Assembly (NCBI GenBank): GCA_965223125.1 | Contig: OZ244984.1 | Location: 930,001-994,000 of the forward strand | Reading direction: 5' to 3' | Length of the DNA stretch: 64,000 nucleotides | Origin: Pacificispira sp965223125 | Lineage (GTDB): Bacteria; Pseudomonadota; Alphaproteobacteria; UBA8366; Aestuariispiraceae | In this document: piece by piece, positions 37,014 through 45,243 of the stretch | How positions within the stretch are numbered: the stretch's first letter is position 1 | Layout of the letters: every line of letters begins with the position of its first letter | Position numbers and translations under genes: made by a program | The notes under the pieces: generated by a model | Told to the model about the DNA's origin: nothing | The model's database searches: none | Seen by the model: only the letters and a program-made list of their open reading frames with translations

Positions 37014-37366
37014 TTACTGTCTCCCAAGACGTTGCGCAGTTAAATCGGTCTCCCGCAAAAGCCTCCCGCGGTGCCGACATCGTTTTCTCAAGAAGGAGTG
37101 TGACCCAAAAGAGGGAGCGACTCAATGGACTTGCCAAAGTCCCTTTTCATTCCCACGACCCCTCGCCTTTCGAACTATTCGACTTCGGTCCATCGCGTCC
37201 CCCCGATGGAGCCCAAAGCCTTCTTCATCAAGACTGTGGGAAAAACTTGATTCTGTATGGCTTATTTTTCCCAAAAATTATGCAAAATGCGCCATATTTG
37301 GACAGTTGATCGGGTTATGCGCAAACAAATTATCAAATTTGCGCAGTCGCGCCTCACAAACCCAGA
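37014..37366. promoter_or_regulatory. Gene-free region with two spaced inverted repeats, upstream of the peptide ABC operon
   Basis: No convincing gene is seen. The half nearer the aminotransferase is AT-rich. It holds TGCGCAAA (37318-37325) / TTTGCGCA (37338-37345), a perfect 8-bp inverted repeat with 12-bp spacer, and GGGAAAAA (37238-37245) / TTTTTCCC (37265-37272) with 19-bp spacer. Either could be an operator for the ABC operon transcribed leftwards. The first lies 22 bp after the aminotransferase stop and could alternatively help end that transcript. Plus-strand reading frames here are short and lack family features. Confidence 0.45.
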
Positions 37367-38539
37367 TCAATGCTCCGCAAGACGTGTGGCCAATGCCGCG
37401 ATTCCCGCCACATCAACATTCGCGAAGGCTGCACGCAGGTATCGATCCTGACCCTCGCCGAAAATCGGCCCCGGCAGCATGAAGATTGCCTGATCCCGAA
37501 CCAGCATCCTGGCAACCACTGCGGCGGAACGCTCCCGATGCGGATGCTCCAGATAGGCGAAAAAAGCGCCTCGGGAAATCAATCGATACCCGCCCGGATC
37601 GCTGCGGAATGCGTTGTCCAGAGCGCTCACCCGCAGGGCCATGTCATCCCGGCGCGCCCGCTTCCAGTCAGACAGATGCTCCAGGCCATGGAGTGCCGCC
37701 AGTTGCCCGATATGACTGGGACAGATCGTGACGGTATCAGCGATCTTGCCGATGGCGGACATGATCCGGGGGCCTGCCGTCAGCGCACCGACACGATATC
37801 CGGTCAGGCTATACGCCTTCGAGAAGCTGTAGAGATGTACAAATCCATCACGCCAGGACGAATCGGAGAACAGTCGGTGCGGCGGTGCCTCCCCTTCCAG
37901 GAAATCGCGATAAGTCTCATCAATCAGCAGGGCAAGGTCATGGCGCTGGGCAAGGGCATGAAACGCATCCAGCAGGTCGGGACTGTAGACGGTTCCGGTT
38001 GGATTGTTCGGCGTCACCAGCAGGATCGCGCGGGTGCGATCCGTGATCAGCGCCTCGGCAGCTCCGGGGTCAGGCAACATGCCCTCCACACCGACAGAGC
38101 ACGGCAGGGGAACAGTGCGGATCCCCTGCATCGTGCACCACATTTCATGATTGAAATAGCAGGGTTGCGGAATCAGAATCTCGTCCCCCGGCCCGGCCAG
38201 CGCCAGAACGGCCATGCAGAAGGCATGATTACCCCCCGCCGTGATCGCAACATCCGCGGCGGAAACCGTCGCCTGATAATCCCGCGACAGGGTCGCGGCA
38301 AGGCTCTCCCGCAGCGGTTCGATTCCGAGGATCGGTGTATAGAACGCGGTTTCCTCGCGTCGGGCAGCCTCCGCCATGGCTTCACGCAACCCCGCATCGG
38401 GCGGATAGCTGGGCACCGCCTGGGCAAGGTTGAGCAGGGGGCGGGCAGACGTCACGCCAGCCTCTGCCAGCCAGGACATCGCTTCGGGGATCGGCGGTTC
38501 GGCAGTCGCGTCGATATTCGGATTTATGCGGACGGGCAT
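37367..38539 (-). CDS. Class I/II pyridoxal-phosphate aminotransferase
   Basis: Fold-type I aminotransferase of 390 residues. It shows the YTPILGIEPLRESLA N-terminal block, TPNNPTGTVY, the PLP-binding DETYRDF and the Schiff-base lysine in LYSFSKAYSLTGYRVG. Start 38539 (MPVRINPNIDATAEPP) is preferred to ATG 38632, which would add a basic stretch without conservation. The amino-donor specificity is not determined. It may act on amino acids released from the neighbouring peptide importer (inference from position). Confidence 0.88.
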   Translation of the reverse strand: MPVRINPNIDATAEPPIPEAMSWLAEAGVTSARPLLNLAQAVPSYPPDAGLREAMAEAARREETAFYTPILGIEPLRESLAATLSRDYQATVSAADVAITAGGNHAFCMAVLALAGPGDEILIPQPCYFNHEMWCTMQGIRTVPLPCSVGVEGMLPDPGAAEALITDRTRAILLVTPNNPTGTVYSPDLLDAFHALAQRHDLALLIDETYRDFLEGEAPPHRLFSDSSWRDGFVHLYSFSKAYSLTGYRVGALTAGPRIMSAIGKIADTVTICPSHIGQLAALHGLEHLSDWKRARRDDMALRVSALDNAFRSDPGGYRLISRGAFFAYLEHPHRERSAAVVARMLVRDQAIFMLPGPIFGEGQDRYLRAAFANVDVAGIAALATRLAEH

Positions 38540-38724
38540 GGTCTGGCCTCGGCGGATGGAAAGGAATGAGAGGATACGTCTTCCTGGCAGGATGGCGCAG
38601 GCCCGGCGCGGCGACAAGCGTCTCTCAGGCACCTACAACAAGTGGCTTCGCCCGATCCTACGTCCCCCACTTGCCCCCGTTTTCCGAATCACTGTCTTTT
38701 GCCGGAAAAGGAGTTGTTGCGACC

Positions 38725-38982
38725 ATGTCGGAAGATATTCACACGATCATCGCAAAAGCCATAAAGCGGGCGGATCGCACCATTTTTAATGAGAATTATA
38801 CCGAGCAGACCGCCTCCGTCATTCAGGCGATCAACGAGGCCGGATGGGGAATCGTGCCGCTGGAGCCGGATTTTGAAACCCTGAAGGCCGGGCGTGAGAC
38901 CATCGAAATCGGGCGGTACAAGCCTTCGGAAGTTGCAAAGGCGGTCTATGTCGCCATGGTCCGCATGGCCCGGCTGGACTGA
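38725..38982 (+). CDS. Conserved hypothetical protein, 85 residues
   Basis: Small soluble protein I cannot name. It begins MSEDIHTIIAKAIKRADRT and is rich in charged helices, with a central segment EAGWGIVPLEPDFETLKAGRE. GGAAAAGGAG (38703-38712) sits 12 nt before ATG 38725; the upstream in-frame extension to 38566 has the look of non-coding DNA. It converges on speE with only 3 bp between stops. Confidence 0.7.
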   Translation: MSEDIHTIIAKAIKRADRTIFNENYTEQTASVIQAINEAGWGIVPLEPDFETLKAGRETIEIGRYKPSEVAKAVYVAMVRMARLD

Positions 38983-38985
38983 CGC

Positions 38986-39831
38986 CTAGCGCATCAGCGC
39001 CAGGATCGGTTTCGGCAGGGCAAAGGCGGCTGCGTGAACTTCCGGGGTCAAATAACGAGTCTCAATCCCGGCCTTTGCATATCGGGCGCGCAGTTCCGCC
39101 ACATCAATCCGGCGCAGGCTTGCATCGTCACTGGCCCAGCCGAAGGCCATGTCACCCCCCTGATAGGTCGGAACGGCGGCACGATAAAAGGACACGTCGG
39201 CAAAACTCTCGCCCAGCCGCCGCCAGGAATTCGTTACTTCCTGCGGCTGCACGAAAGGAACGCCGTTCTGGGTGACGACAATACCGCCCTCGGTCAGACA
39301 ACGTTTGCAGTCCGCGTAGAATTCAGCCGTGAACAGGACCGCACCGGGGCCAATCGGATCGGTGGAATCGACGATGATGACATCGAACCGCGCATCGGTT
39401 TCCTTCACGAAGCGCGCACCATCGGCAATCATCAGGGACAGGTTCGGATCGTCGAAAGCCCCTGCCGAATGGTTGGGCAGGTGTTCCCGACAAAAATCGA
39501 CCACGGCCCCGTCGATCTCCACCATGGTGACAGCAAGATCACCATGCTTCAGTACCTCCCTTGCCATACCACCATCACCCCCGCCGATAATCAGCACCCG
39601 CTGTGCCCGGCCATGGGCTAGAATCGGCACATGGGCCATCATCTCGTGATAGACACATTCGTCGCCCTCGGTGGTCTGCACCACACCATCCAGGCACATC
39701 ACCCTACCGAACCTGGCATTCTCGAAGATCACCAGATCCTGCAGATCCGACTGGTCGCGATAGAGGATGCGATCCATGCTCAGACCCTGGCGAAATTCAG
39801 GATGCAACGTCTCATCGAACCAGTCGGTCAT
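38986..39831 (-). CDS. speE: Spermidine synthase (polyamine aminopropyltransferase)
   Basis: Transfers aminopropyl from decarboxylated S-adenosylmethionine to putrescine. The 281-residue protein shows GGGDGGMAREVLKH (83-96), YHEMMAHVP near the N-terminus and the catalytic D155 in DSTDPIGPG. Start 39831 follows GGAG by 10 nt; ATG 39966 is inside speD and rejected. speD lies just upstream on the same strand, making a speD-speE operon. The 76-bp gap contains a strong hairpin. Confidence 0.96.
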   Translation of the reverse strand: MTDWFDETLHPEFRQGLSMDRILYRDQSDLQDLVIFENARFGRVMCLDGVVQTTEGDECVYHEMMAHVPILAHGRAQRVLIIGGGDGGMAREVLKHGDLAVTMVEIDGAVVDFCREHLPNHSAGAFDDPNLSLMIADGARFVKETDARFDVIIVDSTDPIGPGAVLFTAEFYADCKRCLTEGGIVVTQNGVPFVQPQEVTNSWRRLGESFADVSFYRAAVPTYQGGDMAFGWASDDASLRRIDVAELRARYAKAGIETRYLTPEVHAAAFALPKPILALMR

Positions 39832-39856
39832 GGTGCTAAAACTCCAATAGAAAATG

Positions 39857-39883
39857 CCGGGCACCGTTCTGAACGATGCCCGG
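39857..39883 (-). promoter_or_regulatory. Hairpin between speD and speE
   Basis: CCGGGCA / TGCCCGG arms extended by an inner CGTTC/GAACG pair, one mismatch, and on the minus strand followed by CATTTTCTATT before the speE GGAG. It may act as a leaky terminator that lowers speE relative to speD, or simply protect the speD message. Confidence 0.45.
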
Positions 39884-39907
39884 TTCCAGTCTACCCCATG
39901 CGGCCGA

Positions 39908-40405
39908 TCAGGAAACCCGGCCCCGGCGCAGATCATCGACCTTGACGTTCTGCGTCTTGAAGCCACGCTTCAACACCGCAATGGCATCATGCGGACGGCT
40001 ATCGCCGCACATGAAGACGTCCAGCGCCGCATAACCCATTTCCGGCCATGTATGGATCGAGATATGGCTTTCCGCCAGAACAAGGACCCCGGACACGCCT
40101 TCGGGATTGAAGCGATGCAGATGACAATGCAGCAGGGTTGCACCCGCTACCGTCACACATTCCTTCAAAAGACCCTCGATATGGTCAATGTCATCGAGAT
40201 TTTCGGCATCCCAGACATCGATGATCAGATGGGTACCCGCGAAGCACATGCCGTCGCGTTGGATAAAATGATCAAGCCGCCCGTCCTGGGACGGGAAGGG
40301 AATCACGGTTGCTTCAGTCTTAACGCCCTTGTCCTCTTGGGAGTCGCTTTGGAACACGTCCGCGGCCGTCCCCAGTCGGGAAAGAGCGATGTCGTCGCGC
40401 GGCAT
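39908..40405 (-). CDS. speD: S-adenosylmethionine decarboxylase proenzyme
   Basis: Makes decarboxylated SAM for SpeE. The proenzyme cleaves itself between E112 and S113 (LAESHISIHTWPE) to form the pyruvoyl cofactor. Other conserved features are the CHLHRFNPEGVSG block and the C-terminal DVFMCGD segment. At 165 residues it has an N-terminal extension of about 50 residues compared with the short class 1b enzymes, as in several alphaproteobacteria; a later start is possible. Confidence 0.94.
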   Translation of the reverse strand: MPRDDIALSRLGTAADVFQSDSQEDKGVKTEATVIPFPSQDGRLDHFIQRDGMCFAGTHLIIDVWDAENLDDIDHIEGLLKECVTVAGATLLHCHLHRFNPEGVSGVLVLAESHISIHTWPEMGYAALDVFMCGDSRPHDAIAVLKRGFKTQNVKVDDLRRGRVS

Positions 40406-40627
40406 CGGCGTCTCTCCTACCAGTAGATGTTCCGCCCCGACCCGTTCCAGGGAACGACCCTCTTGCGACCGCAGATGCAGCCGTCGTGATCGGGATTGCC
40501 GCGCTTATGCCCGTATAACCCCCTGATGAACAGTGAAATTTTCATATCCCGGTATGAACGCAGACACAATCAGCCATGCAAAAAATGCAATGGTGTTTGC
40601 CGAAGGCCGAATAGCCGCGCCTTATCG

Positions 40628-41620
40628 TCAAAATTCGGTGAAGACCGGTCGTTCCAGCAGGTGCCCAATGGCGGTATCGACATCGCTGCGCTCGGTCAGA
40701 ATATCATTCACGGCACGCGCGATCGGCATATCCACCCCCGCTCTGTCGGCCAGTGCGACGACCGCCTGGGCACTCCAGTACCCTTCCGTAACCGCCTTGC
40801 GATTGGCCAGCAGCGTACCGGCTGAACGCCCCTCACCCAGGGCGATCCCGAATGATGTATTGCGCGAGGTCGGGCTCATCGCGGTCAGGATCAAATCCCC
40901 CGCCCCGGCCAGTCCCATCAGGGTCTCCGCCCGACCCCCTTCCGCCACGGCAAGCCGGATCATCTCGGCCAGCCCCCGGCTGACCAGGGCGGCGCGGGCA
41001 TTCTCGCCAAGCCCGCGCCCGGTGGCGATCCCTGCCGCGATGGCAACGACATTTTTCACGGCCCCGCCGATCTCCGCCCCGATAGGATCATCCGACAGAT
41101 AGGCCCGCAGGGAACCGGACCCCACGGCACCCTGAATGAGCCGTGCCGCGTCACTGTCCCGTGACGCCAGCGTGATCGCGGTGGGCAGGCCCTTTGCCAC
41201 CTCTCCGGCAAAGGTCGGGCCGGAAAAGACGCAGACCCGTGCCATCGGCATGGTCTCGGCCAGGATTTCGGTCATCCGCTTCAAGCTACCGCGTTCCACC
41301 CCCTTGGCGCAGATCGCCACCGGTAGACCATCCGCCAGATATGTGGCGGCACTGGCCGTAACCTCCCGCATGGCCTGCGCCGGTACGGCCAGCAATACAC
41401 ATGCCGCCCCATGCAACACCTCGGCCATATCTGCTGACGCGGAAATCCCCCGGCTCAACGGAATGCCGGGCAGGCGCTGCGGGTTCGCACCACCGGAAAT
41501 CACCGATGCGGCATTGGCATTGCGGGTCCACAATCGTACTTCATGGTCGGTCCGCCGCGCCACGCAGGCCAGTGCCGATCCCCAGGCACCGCCACCCAAT
41601 ATCGCCACAGGCCCTGTCAT
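40628..41620 (-). CDS. gpsA: NAD(P)-dependent glycerol-3-phosphate dehydrogenase
   Basis: Reduces dihydroxyacetone phosphate to sn-glycerol 3-phosphate for phospholipid synthesis. The 330-residue protein opens with the dinucleotide motif ILGGGAWGSALA (8-19) and has the catalytic region GSGSLRAYLSDDPIGAEIGGAVKNVVAIAAGIATGRGLG with its lysine. Start 41620 follows GAAGGGGAAGGGG; the 42 residues upstream are unlike the family. Divergent from hemC across 241 bp. Confidence 0.95.
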   Translation of the reverse strand: MTGPVAILGGGAWGSALACVARRTDHEVRLWTRNANAASVISGGANPQRLPGIPLSRGISASADMAEVLHGAACVLLAVPAQAMREVTASAATYLADGLPVAICAKGVERGSLKRMTEILAETMPMARVCVFSGPTFAGEVAKGLPTAITLASRDSDAARLIQGAVGSGSLRAYLSDDPIGAEIGGAVKNVVAIAAGIATGRGLGENARAALVSRGLAEMIRLAVAEGGRAETLMGLAGAGDLILTAMSPTSRNTSFGIALGEGRSAGTLLANRKAVTEGYWSAQAVVALADRAGVDMPIARAVNDILTERSDVDTAIGHLLERPVFTEF

Positions 41621-41861
41621 GACCACCCCTTCCCCTTCAAGAGAGAGCAAGAAAGAATCGACTGGCATTTTACCGCAACTGCAGCCAGTGCCTTGGTCAC
41701 ATGGTTTGACGGGAGTATGGTCATGGCAGGCATTCCTTACTGTCAATCATCGTCAATATATCGGCGCACAGGATGTAGCCTATACAGCCCGGATGCGCTA
41801 CAGCTTCTCCCGAGTTGATCTGGCACCATGCGAACCAGCGGCGACAAGCGGGGGGATTTTC

Positions 41862-42782
41862 ATGACGCAACTGCCTGAAATCGTGACATTGGGAACGCGC
41901 GGGTCGCCACTCGCCCTGTTGCAGACCCAGAATGTACGCGACCGGCTGTTTGCAGCCCATCCCGGATTGACGGTGAGTATCGTCGAGATCAGCGTGCTCG
42001 GCGACCAGATACAGGATCGCGCCCTCTCCGAAGTCGGCGGCAAGGGATTGTTCACGAAGGAACTGGACCGCGCCATCCTGGATGGGCGATGCGATGCGGC
42101 AGTCCATTCGATGAAGGACGTCGAAACCTGGCTGAGCGAGGGCATTGATCTGACCTGCATCCTGGAGCGAGAGGATGTCCGCGACGCTTTTCTGAGCCCG
42201 AAAGCGGCGACACTGGCCGACCTGCCCGCAGGATCGAAACTCGGCACGTCCTCGCTGCGGCGCAAGGCCCAAATTCTGGCCAAGCGCCCGGATCTGGAGG
42301 TCGTTCTATTTCGCGGCAATGTGCAGACACGCCTGCGCAAGCTGGAGGAAGGCATCGCCGACGCAACCCTGCTGGCCATGGCTGGACTGAACCGGCTGGG
42401 GATGACCCATGTCGCCAATGGTCCGCTGGCGCCGGAGGAAATTCTGCCCGCCGTTGCCCAGGGCGCGGTTGGCGTCACCATCGCGTCCAACCGGGCCGAT
42501 CTCGCGGCGCTTTTCTTACCGTTGAATCATGCGGAGAGTGCGTTGCGCGTCCGGGCCGAGCGCGCCTTTCTGGACGTGTTGGACGGAAGCTGCCACACGC
42601 CGATTGCCGGATTGGCGGAGATTACCGGGAATCATGTCCGGTTCCGGGGACTTGTCGCACGGGAGGATGGTATGCGTCTGCTGACAGTGGAGCGCAATGG
42701 CCCCGCCGCACAAGCCGAAGTGATCGCCAGGGAAGCCGCAACCGCCCTGCGGGATGAGATGGGAGTGGGCTTCTTTGACTGA
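41862..42782 (+). CDS. hemC: Porphobilinogen deaminase (hydroxymethylbilane synthase)
   Basis: Polymerises four porphobilinogens to hydroxymethylbilane. The 306-residue protein has LGTRGSPLALLQT (10-22), VHSMKDVE with D86, the TSSLRRKAQI block and the dipyrromethane-attachment C244 (DGSCHTPIAG). ATG 41862 gives the family N-terminus; a long upstream in-frame extension lies antisense to gpsA and is rejected. The next gene starts within its last codons. Confidence 0.96.
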   Translation: MTQLPEIVTLGTRGSPLALLQTQNVRDRLFAAHPGLTVSIVEISVLGDQIQDRALSEVGGKGLFTKELDRAILDGRCDAAVHSMKDVETWLSEGIDLTCILEREDVRDAFLSPKAATLADLPAGSKLGTSSLRRKAQILAKRPDLEVVLFRGNVQTRLRKLEEGIADATLLAMAGLNRLGMTHVANGPLAPEEILPAVAQGAVGVTIASNRADLAALFLPLNHAESALRVRAERAFLDVLDGSCHTPIAGLAEITGNHVRFRGLVAREDGMRLLTVERNGPAAQAEVIAREAATALRDEMGVGFFD

Positions 42783-45243
42783 TGCTTCCCCCCTAATCCT
42801 GATCAGCCGACCGCAGGCGGATGCGACACCGCTGCTGGAGCGGTTGCAGACAGCCGGTTTCAATGGTCTGGTTGAGCCGATGCTGCGGATCGAGTCGCTG
42901 ACCGAAGCGACTGTTGACCTGACGGACTGCTGCGCCGTTCTGTTCACATCCGCCAATGGCGTGCGGGCATTTGCGGAACGGAGCCCGGTGCGGAACCTGC
43001 CCGCCGTCGCCGTCGGAGAGGCCAGCGCCCAGGCCGCGCGGGAATCCGGTTTCGCCGATGTCACAGCGTCCGGTGGCGATGTTGCGGCATTGATCGAAAC
43101 CGTGCGCGGGCGCTTCCTGCCTGAAGACGGAATCCTGTTCCATGCCGCCGGATCGGTGACGGCGGGTGATCTAAAGGGCGGACTTGAGGCAGACGGCTAC
43201 CGGGTGCGCCGTACCGCCCTATATAAGTCCGTACCGGTCGAGAGATTGAGCGATGCCTGCCGCACCGCCCTGGATGAGGGGCGCATATCGGCGGCGACGT
43301 TTTTTTCTCCCCGAACGGCGGAGACCTTTGTTAGGGTGCTGGAAACCGAGGGGCGCTCCAACCGTGCGCATTCTGTCTGGGCGGTGTGCCTCAGTCAGGC
43401 TGTTGCGCGCGCGGCTTTGGAATCAGGGTCCGACGTTGAGGCGGGAGTGGAATGGGCCGGGAAGCGGGTTGCGGCGCGACCGGACAATGAGGCTCTTGTC
43501 GCAGAAATCCTTGAACTTTTTAAACATGATGCAAAACCAGATGGATCGACAGCCATGGCAGATGACGCGAAAAAATCCGATGAAGACACGGCAGCGGAGA
43601 GCGTGGTCGTCGCGGAGGCTATGGATGATTTCGATACCGATGCGGTGATCGAGGCATTCGGCGGCATTCGACCGATGGCGGCCAAACTCGAAATCGCCGT
43701 CAGCACGGTTCAGGGCTGGAAAACCCGCAGCCATATCCCGGAAAACCGATGGCGCGATATCATCACCGCGGCGTCGGTCCATAATGTCGATCTCAGCAGA
43801 GCCCTGCCTGAAGTGAAGCCGGTTAAGGAAGACAAGGCTGCGGATACCGTGATCGACGATGAAGATCGCCCGGATCCGGAACCCTATCAGGATACCGACG
43901 CGAAATCCGACCCCTCACCGGAAGCCACCGCGCCGGAGGACGTAGCCCCCCCCGCCGACGATTCCTATAAGGACGATACCCCAGAAGACAGAATGACCGG
44001 ATCCGATGGACCGCCTGCCAGTAGCGGAAGCAGGCTGGCGTTGATGGTCGCCGTGGCCGCGCTGGCCGCCGTCGTGTTGAGACCAGTCTGGGGACCCTAT
44101 GTCGATCCGCATTTCGCGAAAATCACACCTGCCGTCCAGCAACAGGAAACCGCCGCCGGACCTGCACCGGATCTGGGGGGGGTGAATGCCACACTCACTG
44201 CGCTGAATGACCGACTGGCGGTACTCGAATCGCGACCTGTCATTAGTTCCGGAGAAGAACCGGCAGCCGGTTCCGGTGAGTTACCCATCCCGGCGGATCT
44301 TCTGGACCGCATCGCGGGGCTGGAAGCCGAACTGACCGCGCTCAGCGATGTTGCCGAATCACTGCAATCAGTGCGCGCCGAAGCGAATGCGGCGATCACG
44401 GAAACCCGAAATGCCCTGGCCGCATCGGTCGAGCGGGATGAGGCCGGACGCGCACGGCTGGTCGAACGGCTGGGCGTCATGGAAAGCCTGCTCGAACAGG
44501 CCACGCAGGAGGCCGAACGAGCGACCGCTGAACTGGCGGGACTGGAAGCGCTCATTGCCCGCAACAGCGCGGACATCCAGGCATTGGAGCGCCGCCCCGC
44601 CCTCGAAGGCGCGGCACAGGCCGGTCTAGCGCTGGCGGTCGGGGATGTCGAAACCGCCCTGTCTTTTGGACGGCCCTTTGAATCGGCACTCACACGAGTG
44701 TCTGGTCTTGCCGGGGACAATTCCGATATCGCGGCAGCGGCAGCGGCGCTTGCCCCCCATGCCGTCAACGGCGTTGCGACACGCGCCACGCTGATCGCGA
44801 ATTTCCAGCGCGATCTGCCCGCAATTCAAGCGGAGCTTGGCCGGGGCGATGGCGATGTCCTGGATGTGCTGATGGATGGTGCACGGTCGCTGATCTCCAT
44901 CCGTCGAAAAGGTGAATCACCTGATGCCCCCGCCGTCAGCCGGGCAGAAGCCGCACTCTCGCGCGGTGACCTGTCCAGCGCGGTCGCAGCTCTGTCACCG
45001 GAGCGGGAAGCTTCGGCGACCGCCGCGGCCTGGCTCGATCAGGCGGAAGCGCGGCTTGCGGCAGAATCCGTGCTGATGGATCTGAGAAACGCCGTCGCCG
45101 CCGGACTGACCGGAATCGCGCCCGAGTCGGAAGCATTGCCGCCTCCCGAAACAGCACCCGCCGAAACTGCACCCGCAGAAGCGTCCCCTATTGAAACAGC
45201 CCCCACCGAAACAGCCCCGGCTGAGAGTGGAGAGCGGTCATGA
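42775..45243 (+). CDS. hemD: Fused uroporphyrinogen-III synthase and Mic60/mitofilin-like membrane protein
   Basis: One uninterrupted frame of 822 residues. Residues 1-255 are a complete HemD domain (ILISRPQADATPLLERL; AVLFTSANGVRAFAER; ATFFSPRTAETF). There is no stop after it. A short acidic linker leads through an internal Met (about residue 261, MADDAKKS) to an HTH-like segment (about 285-335, AFGGIRPMAAKLEIAVSTVQGWK) and a Pro/Asp/Glu-rich stretch. A transmembrane helix follows at about 419-440, coiled coil at about 510-605, then the C-terminal mitofilin-type domain (about 610-775) and an ETAP-repeat tail. In alphaproteobacteria the Mic60 gene normally stands separately between hemD and hemY, exactly this position. 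TTG 42775 is chosen for its GGGAG at 42761-42765; ATG 42754 is the alternative. Topology predicts HemD in the cytoplasm and the coiled coil in the periplasm. Confidence 0.88.
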   Translation: MTDASPLILISRPQADATPLLERLQTAGFNGLVEPMLRIESLTEATVDLTDCCAVLFTSANGVRAFAERSPVRNLPAVAVGEASAQAARESGFADVTASGGDVAALIETVRGRFLPEDGILFHAAGSVTAGDLKGGLEADGYRVRRTALYKSVPVERLSDACRTALDEGRISAATFFSPRTAETFVRVLETEGRSNRAHSVWAVCLSQAVARAALESGSDVEAGVEWAGKRVAARPDNEALVAEILELFKHDAKPDGSTAMADDAKKSDEDTAAESVVVAEAMDDFDTDAVIEAFGGIRPMAAKLEIAVSTVQGWKTRSHIPENRWRDIITAASVHNVDLSRALPEVKPVKEDKAADTVIDDEDRPDPEPYQDTDAKSDPSPEATAPEDVAPPADDSYKDDTPEDRMTGSDGPPASSGSRLALMVAVAALAAVVLRPVWGPYVDPHFAKITPAVQQQETAAGPAPDLGGVNATLTALNDRLAVLESRPVISSGEEPAAGSGELPIPADLLDRIAGLEAELTALSDVAESLQSVRAEANAAITETRNALAASVERDEAGRARLVERLGVMESLLEQATQEAERATAELAGLEALIARNSADIQALERRPALEGAAQAGLALAVGDVETALSFGRPFESALTRVSGLAGDNSDIAAAAAALAPHAVNGVATRATLIANFQRDLPAIQAELGRGDGDVLDVLMDGARSLISIRRKGESPDAPAVSRAEAALSRGDLSSAVAALSPEREASATAAAWLDQAEARLAAESVLMDLRNAVAAGLTGIAPESEALPPPETAPAETAPAEASPIETAPTETAPAESGERS

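Noticed and set aside
41661..41689. ACTGGC/GCCAGT inverted repeat in the gpsA-hemC gap
   Set aside because: Only 6-bp arms with a 17-bp spacer; too likely by chance to report as an operator.
41136..41861. In-frame N-terminal extension of hemC
   Set aside because: The 242 extra codons run antisense through gpsA and the intergenic region; the conserved HemC N-terminus begins at 41862.
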